DNA from: an uncultured Prochlorococcus sp.
GTDB lineage: Bacteria > Cyanobacteriota > Cyanobacteriia > PCC-6307 > Cyanobiaceae
Length of the DNA: 64,000 nt
NCBI GenBank assembly: GCA_902520485.1
Contig: CABYNZ010000001.1
Coordinates: forward strand, 62,001-126,000
Direction: 5' to 3'
Shown here: one piece after another, positions 36,484 through 45,679 of the stretch
Layout: the number at the start of each line of letters is the position of its first letter
Numbering within the stretch: position 1 is the first letter of the stretch
Position numbers and translations under genes: made by a program
The notes under the pieces: generated by a model
The model's database searches: none
What the model saw: the letters and a program-made list of their open reading frames with translations, nothing else
What the model was told of the DNA's origin: nothing

Positions 36484-38286
36484 ATGTCAGATATTAATAT
36501 AGGCTTAGTTGCAGAAAATCAAAATTTATCAGAATTTGAAATTACTGAAAATTTTTCTTGTGTAAGATTCTTAGACCAAAATAAAGAAAGATTTGAACTT
36601 GAATTTAACCTTGAAAAAGGAACCTCTTTTAATACTTTTTTTATTAGAAGTCATGAGGAACTTTTTATTATTCATCCACCTGAAAAACAATATTTAAATA
36701 CCTTTAATAAAGTAATTTCCAGGTTTTGCGATCAATTTAAATTAGATAAAATCAACTTCATTTCTGGTCATATTAATCCCCAAATTATTGAAACTATAAA
36801 AAATATAAGTACCCAATTTCAAAACACAACTATTACTTGCTCTAATCCAGGTTATAAACTTATTAGCGAACTTTGGAATCAAAGAAATCCTAACTTAGAA
36901 AACTTTATTGAAATTCAATTACCTGAAATAAACATAATCAAAAAAGAACATAATTTAGAGTTAGATAACATTTCACTTGAGTTAATTCCTATACCAACAG
37001 CACGTTGGCCTGGTGGCCTGATAATTTATGAACGTAATCAAGAAATACTTCTTAGTGAAAAAATTTTCTCTGCACACATTGCAACTAAATATTGGTCTGA
37101 AACGAATCGAGTTAGTACAGAAATTGATAGGAAACATTTTTATGATTGCTTGATGGCACCAATGTCTAATCAAGTAGTATCAATAACTGAAAAAATTTCA
37201 GATTATGACATTAAAACTATTGCACCATTACATGGTCCCGCGATCGAATACAGCTTAAAAAGCTTTTTAAATGACTATATTAGATGGGGAGAGAATCTCT
37301 CAACAAATAATCCTAAGATCGCCCTGATATATGCAAGTGCATATGGAAATACAGCCTCAATAGGTGATGCATTGGCTAAAGGGATAAATAGAACTTCTGT
37401 AGAAGTTGAAAGTATTAATTGTGAATTTACACCTAATGATGTACTTGTAAAATCTATCCAAAATGCTGATGGATATTTAATAGGCTCACCAACATTGGGT
37501 GGGCACGCCCCTACTCCAATAGTTAGTGCACTAGGAACATTGTTAGCAGAGGGTAATAGAGATAAACCAGTGGGAATTTTTGGGAGTTTTGGCTGGAGCG
37601 GCGAAGCTATAGATTTACTTGAAACAAAATTAAAAGACGGTGGTTTTAAGTTTAGTTTTGACCCTATAAGGATTAAATTCAGTCCAAATAAACCAAAGAT
37701 TAAAGAGTTAGAAGAAATAGGAACTCACTTTGGAAGAAAAATCATAAAAAAAGCAAAGAAAATACCCAGAAAATCAGATACAGGAATGATTACAAGCAAA
37801 ACTGATCCAAAGCTACAAGCTCTTGGAAGAGTAATTGGTTCTCTTTGTGTCCTTACAGCCTCTAAAGGCAAAGATGAGAATAATATTAAAGGAGCTATGC
37901 TTGCATCTTGGGTTAGTCAAGCAAGTTTTTCTCCGCCCGGGTTAAGTATTGCAGTAGCAAAAGATAGATCGGTAGAGTCTCTTCTGCAAATAGGAGATTC
38001 ATTCGCATTAAATATTCTTAGTGAAAAAGATTTTAAAGAACCTTTGAAAAGATTCACCAAGCCCTTTGCACCTGGAGAAGATAGATTTGAAGGAATAAAT
38101 GTTGAATTAACTCCTAATGAGCAGATAATCATTCCTGAATCGCTCGCATGGTTAGATGCTTCTGTCAAAGAAAGAATGGAATGTGGGGATCATTGGGTAA
38201 TTTACGCCGAAGTACAACACGGTAATATACTAAAATCCGATAGTCTAACGGCAGTTCATCACCGCAAAACAGGTGCTAACTACTAA
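36484..38286 (+). CDS. flv1: Flavodiiron protein, Flv1-type (degenerate di-iron site)
   Basis: Same three-domain plan as its neighbour, 600 residues, and clearly paralogous (for example ASWVSQASFSPPG and TAVHHRKTGANY). Most di-iron ligands are replaced: the HxExDH motif reads GHINPQI, the next His is Arg in PTARWPGG and the bridging Asp is lost, while one His remains in PLHGP. This is characteristic of Flv1, the non-canonical partner of the Flv1/Flv3 heteromer. The intact flavodoxin and flavin reductase domains suggest a role in electron delivery. Confidence 0.92.
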   Translation: MSDINIGLVAENQNLSEFEITENFSCVRFLDQNKERFELEFNLEKGTSFNTFFIRSHEELFIIHPPEKQYLNTFNKVISRFCDQFKLDKINFISGHINPQIIETIKNISTQFQNTTITCSNPGYKLISELWNQRNPNLENFIEIQLPEINIIKKEHNLELDNISLELIPIPTARWPGGLIIYERNQEILLSEKIFSAHIATKYWSETNRVSTEIDRKHFYDCLMAPMSNQVVSITEKISDYDIKTIAPLHGPAIEYSLKSFLNDYIRWGENLSTNNPKIALIYASAYGNTASIGDALAKGINRTSVEVESINCEFTPNDVLVKSIQNADGYLIGSPTLGGHAPTPIVSALGTLLAEGNRDKPVGIFGSFGWSGEAIDLLETKLKDGGFKFSFDPIRIKFSPNKPKIKELEEIGTHFGRKIIKKAKKIPRKSDTGMITSKTDPKLQALGRVIGSLCVLTASKGKDENNIKGAMLASWVSQASFSPPGLSIAVAKDRSVESLLQIGDSFALNILSEKDFKEPLKRFTKPFAPGEDRFEGINVELTPNEQIIIPESLAWLDASVKERMECGDHWVIYAEVQHGNILKSDSLTAVHHRKTGANY

Positions 38287-38303
38287 ATTTATTTATCTAA
38301 TTT

Positions 38304-38828
38304 ATGTCTGAAACAAAAGATCTAATAATCATTACAGCTAGTTGTGGTAAAAATCTAGAACTCTCTCAAAAATTTCTTGAAAAAAGTAATGAACTTAAAA
38401 TAAGTTCTGAAATTTTAGATCTTACCACTTTTGATATTCCATTATTTAATCCAAGAATTCATGGCAAAGAAAATATTCCAAATGAAATAAAAGAATTAAA
38501 AAAAAAGCTTTTCAAGATTGAAAAGTGGGTGATTTGCGCGCCTGAATATAATGGATCTATACCTCCCATTCTCTCAAACTTCATAGCATGGCTCTCAATT
38601 TCGGGAGATGACTTTAGGAATTTATTTAATGGTCAACCGATTGCAATTGCGACATTTTCTGGTGGCATAGGGTTAGAACTGCTGACTTCATTACGTATTC
38701 AACTAGTGCATTTAGGAAGTCAAGTATTAGGGAGACAACTTTTGTCTTCATATAGTAAACCTATAGATACAAAAACTATTGAAGATATTATTCAAAGACT
38801 TTTACAAATGAAAAAATTGAAAACATAA
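38304..38828 (+). CDS. NAD(P)H-dependent FMN reductase family flavoprotein
   Basis: A 174-residue flavodoxin-fold protein. The FMN-binding block APEYNGSIPPILSNFIAWLS is diagnostic of the NADPH-dependent FMN reductase/quinone reductase family (PF03358), and LIIITASCGKN forms the first strand and phosphate loop. It starts 17 bp after flv1 in the same orientation, so it may be co-transcribed and supply or take electrons in the same context; that link is inference. Confidence 0.85.
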   Translation: MSETKDLIIITASCGKNLELSQKFLEKSNELKISSEILDLTTFDIPLFNPRIHGKENIPNEIKELKKKLFKIEKWVICAPEYNGSIPPILSNFIAWLSISGDDFRNLFNGQPIAIATFSGGIGLELLTSLRIQLVHLGSQVLGRQLLSSYSKPIDTKTIEDIIQRLLQMKKLKT

Positions 38829-38850
38829 ACTTCAAAACAAAAAATTCTTA

Positions 38851-40641
38851 TCAATTTTTTTCATTCCAAACTTTTAAAATTTCTTTAGCCATAGGAAGCG
38901 CATGTACCGAACCTCCACCAGGAGTATTCTGTGCAAAAGCGACTACAATCAACTCACTCTTTTCCGAAGGAGCAAAGCAAACGAACCAAGCGTGATCTAA
39001 GCCACCTTCACCATCTTCAGCAGTTCCTGTTTTACCTGACACTGGAGGAAAATTTGAAACTCCATAATTAATTGATACTCCTGTGCCGGACTCCACTACT
39101 TTCCTGAGACCACTTTTTATCAACTGAATATTATTTGAGTCAATATCGATTTTTGTAAGTTTTTTATCTGAAAGATTTTCTTCTTCTTTTTTAACTAAAT
39201 AGGGAGTAACTAAATAACCTCCATTTGCAATTGCAGCATATGCTCTAGCAATTTGAATAGGGGTAACTTGTACAACAAATTGTCCAATAGACATACTCGC
39301 AATATCTTCTGGAACCCAAGGGGTTCTTCCTGGTTGCCCCCATCCTCTGCCTTCTTTAGCCCATTCACTACTCGCTACAAATCCGATATTTTCTTGTTCA
39401 GAAATTTCAATTCCAGATAAAGAATTAAAACCAAGCTTTCGTGAGACCTTATAAATTTCATCAACTCCTACTCCATAACCTACTTGATAAAAAAATGTAT
39501 TACTAGAAACTCTTAAGGCATCTTCATAACCTATTACCCCAAATCCTAAATCATTATGCTCTCTAAAACATTGGCTCCCATAAGTTATACATGGTTTCGT
39601 ATCTAACATGGTTTCTCTGGGGAATTTTCCACTTTCCAAGCCAGCTAAAGCCGTTACAATTTTCCAAACGCTTCCTGGATCGTAGGCATTTAATGCTCTA
39701 TTAAATAAAGGTTTTGCAGGAGAATTAAAAAGTTTATTATATTCTTCCTCAGGTTTAAAATCCTTTGAGAAAAAGTTTAAATCAAATGTAGGTTTACTTG
39801 CCATTGCTCTTATTGCACCATCTCTTGGATCCATTACTATTATGGCTCCAGCTTTTTTATCTTTAAGAACTTCCTCAGCAACTAATTGTAGATTAAGGTC
39901 AATTGTTAGTTCAATATCATTACCTTGTACTGGAGGTTTTATACCCAATGATCTTTGAAATTTTCCTAATGAATTCACTTCAACCATTTCTCCACCCCAT
40001 TCACCTCTTATGTCCTCTTCGTAAACATATTCAATTCCAGTTCTACCGATTAAGTCATTTAATTTATAACCATCCTTAGATAAGAATTTATATTCTAATT
40101 CAGTAATTGGCTGAGTATACCCAATTACATGGGCAGCAAGGGATTCATAAGGATAATTTCTAATTAATTTGGTAGCTATTTCAAAACTAATTAAATTACC
40201 TTCATTCTCCTGAAATTTTATTAATTGATCTACATTTAAATCCTCAAGAATAACTACTGAAAGTTTCTGATTTTTAAGACCATCAGAGTATTTTTTTTGA
40301 ATTACATTACTATCAATATTTAACAATTTAGAAATACTTGATTTATGTTTTTCCCAATTACTTTTATTAACAGATTGAGGCTTTATTATTAAAGAATATT
40401 TAACTCTACTATCTGCTAAAACATAACCATTTTTATCAAGTATTCTGCCGCGAATTGGCTGTGAAGAAATAACTCTGATCCTATTCTCATCAGACATCTT
40501 CTTAAAAGATTCATAATTTAAAAGTTGTAAAAAAATTAACCTAAATAGTATTAATAAAAATGAAACAGAAGAAAAAATAAGTAAGACTAGAGGTTGTCTT
40601 TTTAATGAAAAAAGGTTTTTATTTGGACTTGTTTTTATCAA
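38851..40641 (-). CDS. mrdA: Penicillin-binding protein 2 (elongation transpeptidase)
   Basis: A class B PBP of 596 residues. One N-terminal membrane helix (about 17-37), dimerisation domain with RGRILDKNGYVLAD, and the transpeptidase domain with all three motifs: SxxK as SVWK, SxN as SSNTFFYQVGYG and KTG as SGKTGTAEDGEG. It cross-links peptidoglycan of the lateral wall with RodA. A 47-residue gene lies 11 bp upstream on the same strand. Confidence 0.93.
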   Translation of the reverse strand: MIKTSPNKNLFSLKRQPLVLLIFSSVSFLLILFRLIFLQLLNYESFKKMSDENRIRVISSQPIRGRILDKNGYVLADSRVKYSLIIKPQSVNKSNWEKHKSSISKLLNIDSNVIQKKYSDGLKNQKLSVVILEDLNVDQLIKFQENEGNLISFEIATKLIRNYPYESLAAHVIGYTQPITELEYKFLSKDGYKLNDLIGRTGIEYVYEEDIRGEWGGEMVEVNSLGKFQRSLGIKPPVQGNDIELTIDLNLQLVAEEVLKDKKAGAIIVMDPRDGAIRAMASKPTFDLNFFSKDFKPEEEYNKLFNSPAKPLFNRALNAYDPGSVWKIVTALAGLESGKFPRETMLDTKPCITYGSQCFREHNDLGFGVIGYEDALRVSSNTFFYQVGYGVGVDEIYKVSRKLGFNSLSGIEISEQENIGFVASSEWAKEGRGWGQPGRTPWVPEDIASMSIGQFVVQVTPIQIARAYAAIANGGYLVTPYLVKKEEENLSDKKLTKIDIDSNNIQLIKSGLRKVVESGTGVSINYGVSNFPPVSGKTGTAEDGEGGLDHAWFVCFAPSEKSELIVVAFAQNTPGGGSVHALPMAKEILKVWNEKN

Positions 40642-40652
40642 AAATATAAATT

Positions 40653-40796
40653 TTATTTAAATATTGTTTTTTCCAATAAAGCAATAGTTGATTTTATTTC
40701 TTTAAGTTTTTCGATTAAATCTTTATAGTCACTATCTTGATTGTTAAAAATAAACTCATCATTTGCAAGATTATTTGAATTCAAATTTCCACTCAT
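40653..40796 (-). CDS. Small hypothetical protein upstream of mrdA
   Basis: A 47-codon frame: MSGNLNSNNLANDEFIFNNQ, then a helical KDLIEKLKEIKSTIALLEKTIFK. A Shine-Dalgarno-like AAGGA sits about 8 nt before the ATG. It is 11 bp upstream of mrdA in the same direction, so likely co-transcribed. The C-terminal half looks like a short coiled coil. No family recognised. Confidence 0.6.
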   Translation of the reverse strand: MSGNLNSNNLANDEFIFNNQDSDYKDLIEKLKEIKSTIALLEKTIFK

Positions 40797-40906
40797 AAAA
40801 TTTTTCCTTATTTTAACCAATTATTTCAATTGTTATCATCTTAATGAAAAAATTTATTTTTTCAAAATTTTAATAACTTAGATACTTAAAAAATATCAAA
40901 AACTAA

Positions 40907-41515
40907 TTAATTTAATTGATCTATATTGTGTTCAAAATAAGGATTACAACTATTCTTTGATATCCCTAAAGACCATCCAATAAATGAAGAAATAAATATT
41001 ATGATGATAAACGGCATAATTGCTTGTTGAGTATTTACAAGGCTAAACCATTCCCTCCAGCTACTAAAAAATCTTTCTCTTTGAAATTTTCTTTTTTCAT
41101 TTTCTAATAATCTCGCTTTTTTGGCGAAAGATTTTGTTACCCACTTTTCGAAAGGAATCTTTTTTATAATCGCCATCTTTCTCTCCACTTCTAATAATTG
41201 TCCGGAACTGAGATGAGGATGAAATGTACTTATCAATTCAAGAGTTTTTAAAAACATCTCAACAGTTGCATCTTTTATGAGCTTTTGCTCATGACTTAAA
41301 TCAGCCCACTCTATCTCTGGATAAAAACGGTTTCTGTTTGGTGAAATTTGATCATCTGACATTTGACCAGGTTCTCTGAGCCATCTATTAGTATTTTCAT
41401 CAAATCTCCGCCAATATAGAAAAGGATTAATAAAAATTGTTTTACCAGATACTTTTACTACATCTTGTTGAAGATGATTAGTTATCTTTCTTTCAGAATT
41501 TTTCGATTTTATCAA
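40907..41515 (-). CDS. Conserved membrane-anchored protein of unknown function
   Basis: A 202-residue protein: a basic N-terminus, a segment with aromatic residues (IFINPFLYWRRFDENTNRWLREPGQMSDD), a helical middle with many Lys/Arg, and a single transmembrane helix near the C-terminus (about 166-186, QQAIMPFIIIIFISSFIGWSL). The bulk is expected to be cytoplasmic. It looks like a well-conserved protein, but I do not recognise the family. Confidence 0.7.
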   Translation of the reverse strand: MIKSKNSERKITNHLQQDVVKVSGKTIFINPFLYWRRFDENTNRWLREPGQMSDDQISPNRNRFYPEIEWADLSHEQKLIKDATVEMFLKTLELISTFHPHLSSGQLLEVERKMAIIKKIPFEKWVTKSFAKKARLLENEKRKFQRERFFSSWREWFSLVNTQQAIMPFIIIIFISSFIGWSLGISKNSCNPYFEHNIDQLN

Positions 41516-41596
41516 AAGTCTAAATTAATAATCTAATTAAAGATTATCTTTTATTCACTATTTTTCCATAAATATAAAAAAATTATCCCATAAATA

Positions 41597-42310
41597 TTAA
41601 GTTATTGATAACTGCCAACGCTTTTTTAAATAATTACAGTATTCACATTTTAAGGAAGGTTTAGGGAAAACATCCGAACGTAATAAATTAACCGTATCAA
41701 TTATCTTATTTTCTACCCATGAAGTAGAACAATCTAATTTAATTAGATTTACATCAAAATTTAATTGGTTATTAAATAACTCTTCATTTTTCTTCCCATT
41801 GAAATATAAAAGATAAGCTTCTTTAGCCACTTGAAAACCGTTTTTTTTAAATAGCCACTGATACATTTCTAATTGTCTCTTATAAGCTTTTGCATATTCG
41901 TATTTATTAAAAGTCTCAGACCAATCAAAATTATTTCTAGATGTTGCTTTTACATCAACGATAATAAGATCACCATTTTTTTTCTGCCAAATATCATCCA
42001 CAGCTCCACCAAAATCATAGTTATGTTCAACTGACATATATCTTATCCCTTGGAAATTACTCCTCCAACGTTCTAAATCTTTGTGTTGGAAAGGTACAGC
42101 ATCAATTCCATATTCAATAAATAAAGGGTGCGGCTCCTGAATTTTTCTATAATAATCAAATTCATTTTTACACAAATTATCTACAGCTATATTTAAAGTA
42201 AATGGTAACGATGGCGGTTTTATTTGATATTTTTTATCAAGTACACAACATCTTGGACAACTAAGATATTTCTCAACAGTAGATCGACTTAGTTTAATAA
42301 TCTCACTCAT
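41597..42310 (-). CDS. PD-(D/E)XK nuclease superfamily protein (RecB/Cas4-like)
   Basis: A 237-residue protein with a nuclease core: D in GGAVDDIWQ, then DLIIVDVKATS giving D-x-K, and a following QLEMYQWLF motif (the Q-x(3)-Y helix of RecB/Cas4-type nucleases). Cysteine clusters are CPRCC (about 18-22) near the N-terminus and CEYC (about 224-227) near the C-terminus, the arrangement of an Fe-S cluster-containing Cas4/AddB-like nuclease. No cas genes or CRISPR array accompany it. A DNA repair or processing role is likely. Confidence 0.78.
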   Translation of the reverse strand: MSEIIKLSRSTVEKYLSCPRCCVLDKKYQIKPPSLPFTLNIAVDNLCKNEFDYYRKIQEPHPLFIEYGIDAVPFQHKDLERWRSNFQGIRYMSVEHNYDFGGAVDDIWQKKNGDLIIVDVKATSRNNFDWSETFNKYEYAKAYKRQLEMYQWLFKKNGFQVAKEAYLLYFNGKKNEELFNNQLNFDVNLIKLDCSTSWVENKIIDTVNLLRSDVFPKPSLKCEYCNYLKKRWQLSIT

Positions 42311-42520
42311 TACCTTTTAAGTCACATTAAAAAACTTTTTAACCATTTTGACTCCAGTATGGATGGTAGCAACTATCTTCAACTGGAATTAATTTAGTTA
42401 AGGGTAATTCAACATCGACGTTTGTTGTTTGTGGAATACCCAACATATTATAAGAACCTTGATAACAAGAATATTTTTTGAATTTTTAAAAAAATTATCT
42501 TCTTTGAACATTCTTGATAT

Positions 42521-42700
42521 ATGCCAATAGAATTTAAATTATATATATATTCTACTAATTGCCAAGAATTTTATCCTTTTTTATCATTTACTAAATACAA
42601 AAAAGGCTTAGTGCGTTCTATTAAATTTTTACCTCTTGAAAACGACTGGTATGATTGGTTTCTTTCAATAAGGCAGTTTGGCAGCAAACCGCATAAATGA
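42521..42700 (+). CDS. Hypothetical 59-residue protein
   Basis: An ATG-started frame in the gap between the nuclease gene and guaA: MPIEFKLYIYSTNCQEFYPF, later LPLENDWYDWFLSIRQFGSKPHK. It is aromatic-rich with a credible small globular pattern and no signal peptide. No family recognised. It lies next to the degenerate guaA-end repeat. The 210 bp before it (42311-42520) show nothing I can support. Confidence 0.45.
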   Translation: MPIEFKLYIYSTNCQEFYPFLSFTKYKKGLVRSIKFLPLENDWYDWFLSIRQFGSKPHK

Positions 42701-42730
42701 GGATATACTACCTTCTTACCCATAAACTAT

Positions 42731-42743
42731 TCCCACTCAATAG
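42731..42743 (-). repeat. Degenerate copy of the guaA 3' end
   Basis: The 13-mer CTATTGAGTGGGA (minus strand) recurs here and at the end of guaA (42870-42882). Around it the encoded ends also resemble each other: GTIEWE-stop in guaA and GSIEWE-stop here, each preceded at a short distance by Asp-Ile encoded within TGATATCA (42774 and 42901). Possible attachment-site duplication. Confidence 0.55.
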
Positions 42744-42804
42744 AACCTCCTGATTTTGCCCCTTGAAACTCATTGATATCATTGGATTTATAAAAATAAA
42801 ATTT

Positions 42805-42826
42805 CCACGTAAAACCCACGTAAAAC
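42805..42826 (+). repeat. 11-bp tandem direct repeat beyond guaA
   Basis: CCACGTAAAAC occurs twice back to back (42805-42815 and 42816-42826), between the two copies of the guaA end sequence. Such short phased repeats are typical of accessory recombinase binding sites, but nothing here proves that. Confidence 0.5.
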
Positions 42827-42865
42827 TCAAAAGTTCTATTGTTGATGAAATAAGGCAATTTTCCG

Positions 42866-44452
42866 TCACTCCCACTCAATAGTGCCTGGAGGTTTGCTTG
42901 TGATATCATAAACAACCCTATTAACTGAATGTACTTCATTAACAATTCTATTAGAAATTCTTTCTAAAATCTGAAAAGGAATTTTGGACCAGTCTGCTGT
43001 CATACCATCTTCACTAGATACACAACGTAAAACTATTGGCCATGCATAAGTCCTTTTATCACCCATAACACCTACTGTTTTTACAGGTAGCAATACTGCA
43101 AAAGCTTGCCAAATATCATTGTAAAGACCTGCTTTTTTAATTTCGTCTCTTACTATCCAATCTGCATCTCTTAAACAATCAAGTTTTGCATTATTTACCT
43201 CTCCTAAAATTCTTATAGCTAATCCTGGTCCTGGGAATGGATGCCTTTTTATAATTTCATCCGGCAAACCTAAAGCAGCTCCCACTTTTCGGACTTCGTC
43301 CTTAAAGAGTTTTCTTAATGGCTCAACTAATTTAAATTGTAAATCTTTTGGCAATCCACCTACGTTATGATGACTCTTTATTTTTACAGCTATTCTTTCA
43401 CCAGTCTTAGGATCAATGTTTGTACCAGCACTTTCAATAACATCAGGATAAAGAGTACCTTGGGCTAAATACTGAAATGGTCCCAATCTATTGCTTTCCT
43501 CCTCAAATACTCTAATAAATTCTTCACCTATAATTTTCCTTTTTTGTTCTGGATCAGTAATCCCTTTTAATTTGGCAATAAACCTTTCCCTTGCATTAAT
43601 ATATTCAACTTTTATATGGAACTTCTTATCAAAGAAATTCATTAAAAATTCTGGTTCACCTTTTCTCATGAAGCCTTGATCTATAAACATACATGTAAGC
43701 TGATTTCCAATTGCTTTATTGAGAAGAAAAGCAAGAGTTGAGGAATCAACTCCCCCAGACAAGGCAAGTAAAACTTTTTTATTGCCAACTTGCTCTCTTA
43801 TCCTAGGAATAGTTTCCTCTATATACGTTTCGGTTGTCCAATCAGCCTCACAACAAGAAATTTTATAAACAAAATTTTTAATTACCGTCATCCCAAATTC
43901 TGAATGAATAACTTCAGGGTGAAATTGTACGCCAAATAATTTCTTTACATCATTTGAAATTGCTGCATGGATTGTATTTTCGGTATGAGCAATTTTATTG
44001 AATCCATTAGGCAAACAACTAATAGAATCTCCATGACTCATCCACATAATTGATTTATCTTCTACATCAGTAAGGAGGTCAGATTCTTGGTCTATGTTTA
44101 TTGGTGCTCTACCATATTCAGCTTTTTTGGTAGCTGAAATAACAGATCCTCCAAGTTCTTTGACCATTAATTGCATTCCATAGCATATGCCAAAAATAGG
44201 GATTCCTAAATTAAAAATTTTTTTATCACAACTAGGAGCATTTTGTTCATATACAGAATTTGGGCCTCCACTCAAAATGATCCCTTTAGGATTAATATTT
44301 TTAATTTCTTCAATTGAAATATGATTACTTACTACAAGAGAAAATACATTAGTTTCTCTAATTCTTCTTGCAATCAATTCAGAATATTGAGATCCGAAAT
44401 CTAGTATTAATATTGAAGGATCTCGTTCTTTTTTTAAAGATGTTTGACTCAT
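42866..44452 (-). CDS. guaA: GMP synthase (glutamine-hydrolysing)
   Basis: Converts XMP to GMP using glutamine. The 528-residue enzyme has a class I glutamine amidotransferase domain with the nucleophile Cys in [11 protein letters not shown] and His-Glu in [11 protein letters not shown], an ATP-pyrophosphatase domain with the P-loop [10 protein letters not shown], and the C-terminal dimerisation domain ending KPPGTIEWE. Its 3' end is a known integration hotspot for genomic islands in other bacteria, relevant to the repeat found downstream. Confidence 0.97.
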   Translation of the reverse strand: MSQTSLKKERDPSILILDFGSQYSELIARRIRETNVFSLVVSNHISIEEIKNINPKGIILSGGPNSVYEQNAPSCDKKIFNLGIPIFGICYGMQLMVKELGGSVISATKKAEYGRAPINIDQESDLLTDVEDKSIMWMSHGDSISCLPNGFNKIAHTENTIHAAISNDVKKLFGVQFHPEVIHSEFGMTVIKNFVYKISCCEADWTTETYIEETIPRIREQVGNKKVLLALSGGVDSSTLAFLLNKAIGNQLTCMFIDQGFMRKGEPEFLMNFFDKKFHIKVEYINARERFIAKLKGITDPEQKRKIIGEEFIRVFEEESNRLGPFQYLAQGTLYPDVIESAGTNIDPKTGERIAVKIKSHHNVGGLPKDLQFKLVEPLRKLFKDEVRKVGAALGLPDEIIKRHPFPGPGLAIRILGEVNNAKLDCLRDADWIVRDEIKKAGLYNDIWQAFAVLLPVKTVGVMGDKRTYAWPIVLRCVSSEDGMTADWSKIPFQILERISNRIVNEVHSVNRVVYDITSKPPGTIEWE

Positions 44453-44506
44453 GTATAAAAGTTAACTCAATTTATTTACAAAAGCATAATGAGTTACAAA
44501 TTAATC

Positions 44507-45619
44507 TCATTGAAAATAAGAGATATGCTTATTACCATAAATTCCAGCCCACCTTATTTTCCTTTTTCTATCAAAAATGATTGATGCGATTTCCATATCA
44601 GATTTTACATACCTATTTACATAGGTAAAAGAACGCTTTTCAATCGTATTTGATAAAGTCTTGAATAATTTATCAGCTAAAGATTTATTAAATCTTTCAA
44701 GGAAAAGTAAAGCATTCTCAAGATTATCTAACTGAGATAATTCAACTATGATTTCAGGTGGCACCTTTACTTGAACTGCTAAATAAACAAGAATTTCAAT
44801 TCTTGCATCAGCTAAATGATTGTGTGTATGAAAAATACCACCTGCTAATTTAATTAATTTCCCGTGATAACCAAAAAGAATTACAGTTTTAACTTTTTTT
44901 ATTGCAGCATCAACTAATAATGGTCCTATCCAATTTCCAATTTTGATAATTGGCAAATTTACATTACAAGTTTTAGCCAAATTCAACCCATTTTCACCAA
45001 TAACAAAAACAACTGAACCTTTAAAATCATTTTGAACTAACTTTGCAAGATTAATTTTAGCCTCTTCTAATTGATCAGGTGAAGCACTCGAATAAGTCTC
45101 AGCAGAAGTACCAATAATAGATAATCCATCAACAATACCAAATGACTTATTACTAGTTCTTTCCGCTAAAAACTCTCCATTTGGGAAAATAATTTCTAAT
45201 TTCAAATTAAAGCCCTTAGGAATACTGTCTAATAAATTTTCGTATAACACTTCTTTTGCGAAATTAGAAATGCATATCTCTGATGTATCTTCTTTTATAC
45301 CTACACCATATCCTGCAATAATATTTATTGGAATTGATTGAACAGGATTATTAAAAGGAATTTCTTCTAGAGAGGCTAATGTCCATATTTCTAAGTTTTG
45401 GGTAATATCAAGATCTAGGCCAGACTTTGCAAAGGTGATTCCTAATGCATGAGAATCATCTTTAAGAAAACCTACGGAATGAATCTCAATTTTTATTTCT
45501 TTTTTTTCATTAGGAATTTTTATTAGTTCATAATTCTCAAATGGTAACCCTACTAGTTTTTTTAATGCTGATCTAGCAGCTCCAGCAACCCACAAAGGTA
45601 AAGAAAATCCTTTTTTCAA
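44507..45619 (-). CDS. cbiD: Cobalt-precorrin-5B C1-methyltransferase
   Basis: Acts in anaerobic-type corrin ring synthesis, methylating C1 of cobalt-precorrin-5B. The 370-residue protein shows the family blocks LPLWVAGAARSALKKL near the start, GYGVG, ISIIGTSAETYSS-like SIIGTSAETYS and LFGYHGKLIKLAGGIFHTHNHLADAR. It fits the (pseudo)cobalamin synthesis of marine picocyanobacteria. It lies 54 bp upstream of guaA on the same strand. Confidence 0.92.
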   Translation of the reverse strand: MKKGFSLPLWVAGAARSALKKLVGLPFENYELIKIPNEKKEIKIEIHSVGFLKDDSHALGITFAKSGLDLDITQNLEIWTLASLEEIPFNNPVQSIPINIIAGYGVGIKEDTSEICISNFAKEVLYENLLDSIPKGFNLKLEIIFPNGEFLAERTSNKSFGIVDGLSIIGTSAETYSSASPDQLEEAKINLAKLVQNDFKGSVVFVIGENGLNLAKTCNVNLPIIKIGNWIGPLLVDAAIKKVKTVILFGYHGKLIKLAGGIFHTHNHLADARIEILVYLAVQVKVPPEIIVELSQLDNLENALLFLERFNKSLADKLFKTLSNTIEKRSFTYVNRYVKSDMEIASIIFDRKRKIRWAGIYGNKHISYFQ

Positions 45620-45679
45620 ATCAAGTAATTGAAAAATATATAATGAGAACTAATCTAAGAATGACCTATTTAACCAAAA

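Noticed and set aside
42727-42945. 72-codon minus-strand frame ending GGSIEWE
   Set aside because: It runs out of phase through the guaA end and joins it to the repeat copy; it is better explained by the duplicated end than as a gene, though the tail itself is treated as a finding.
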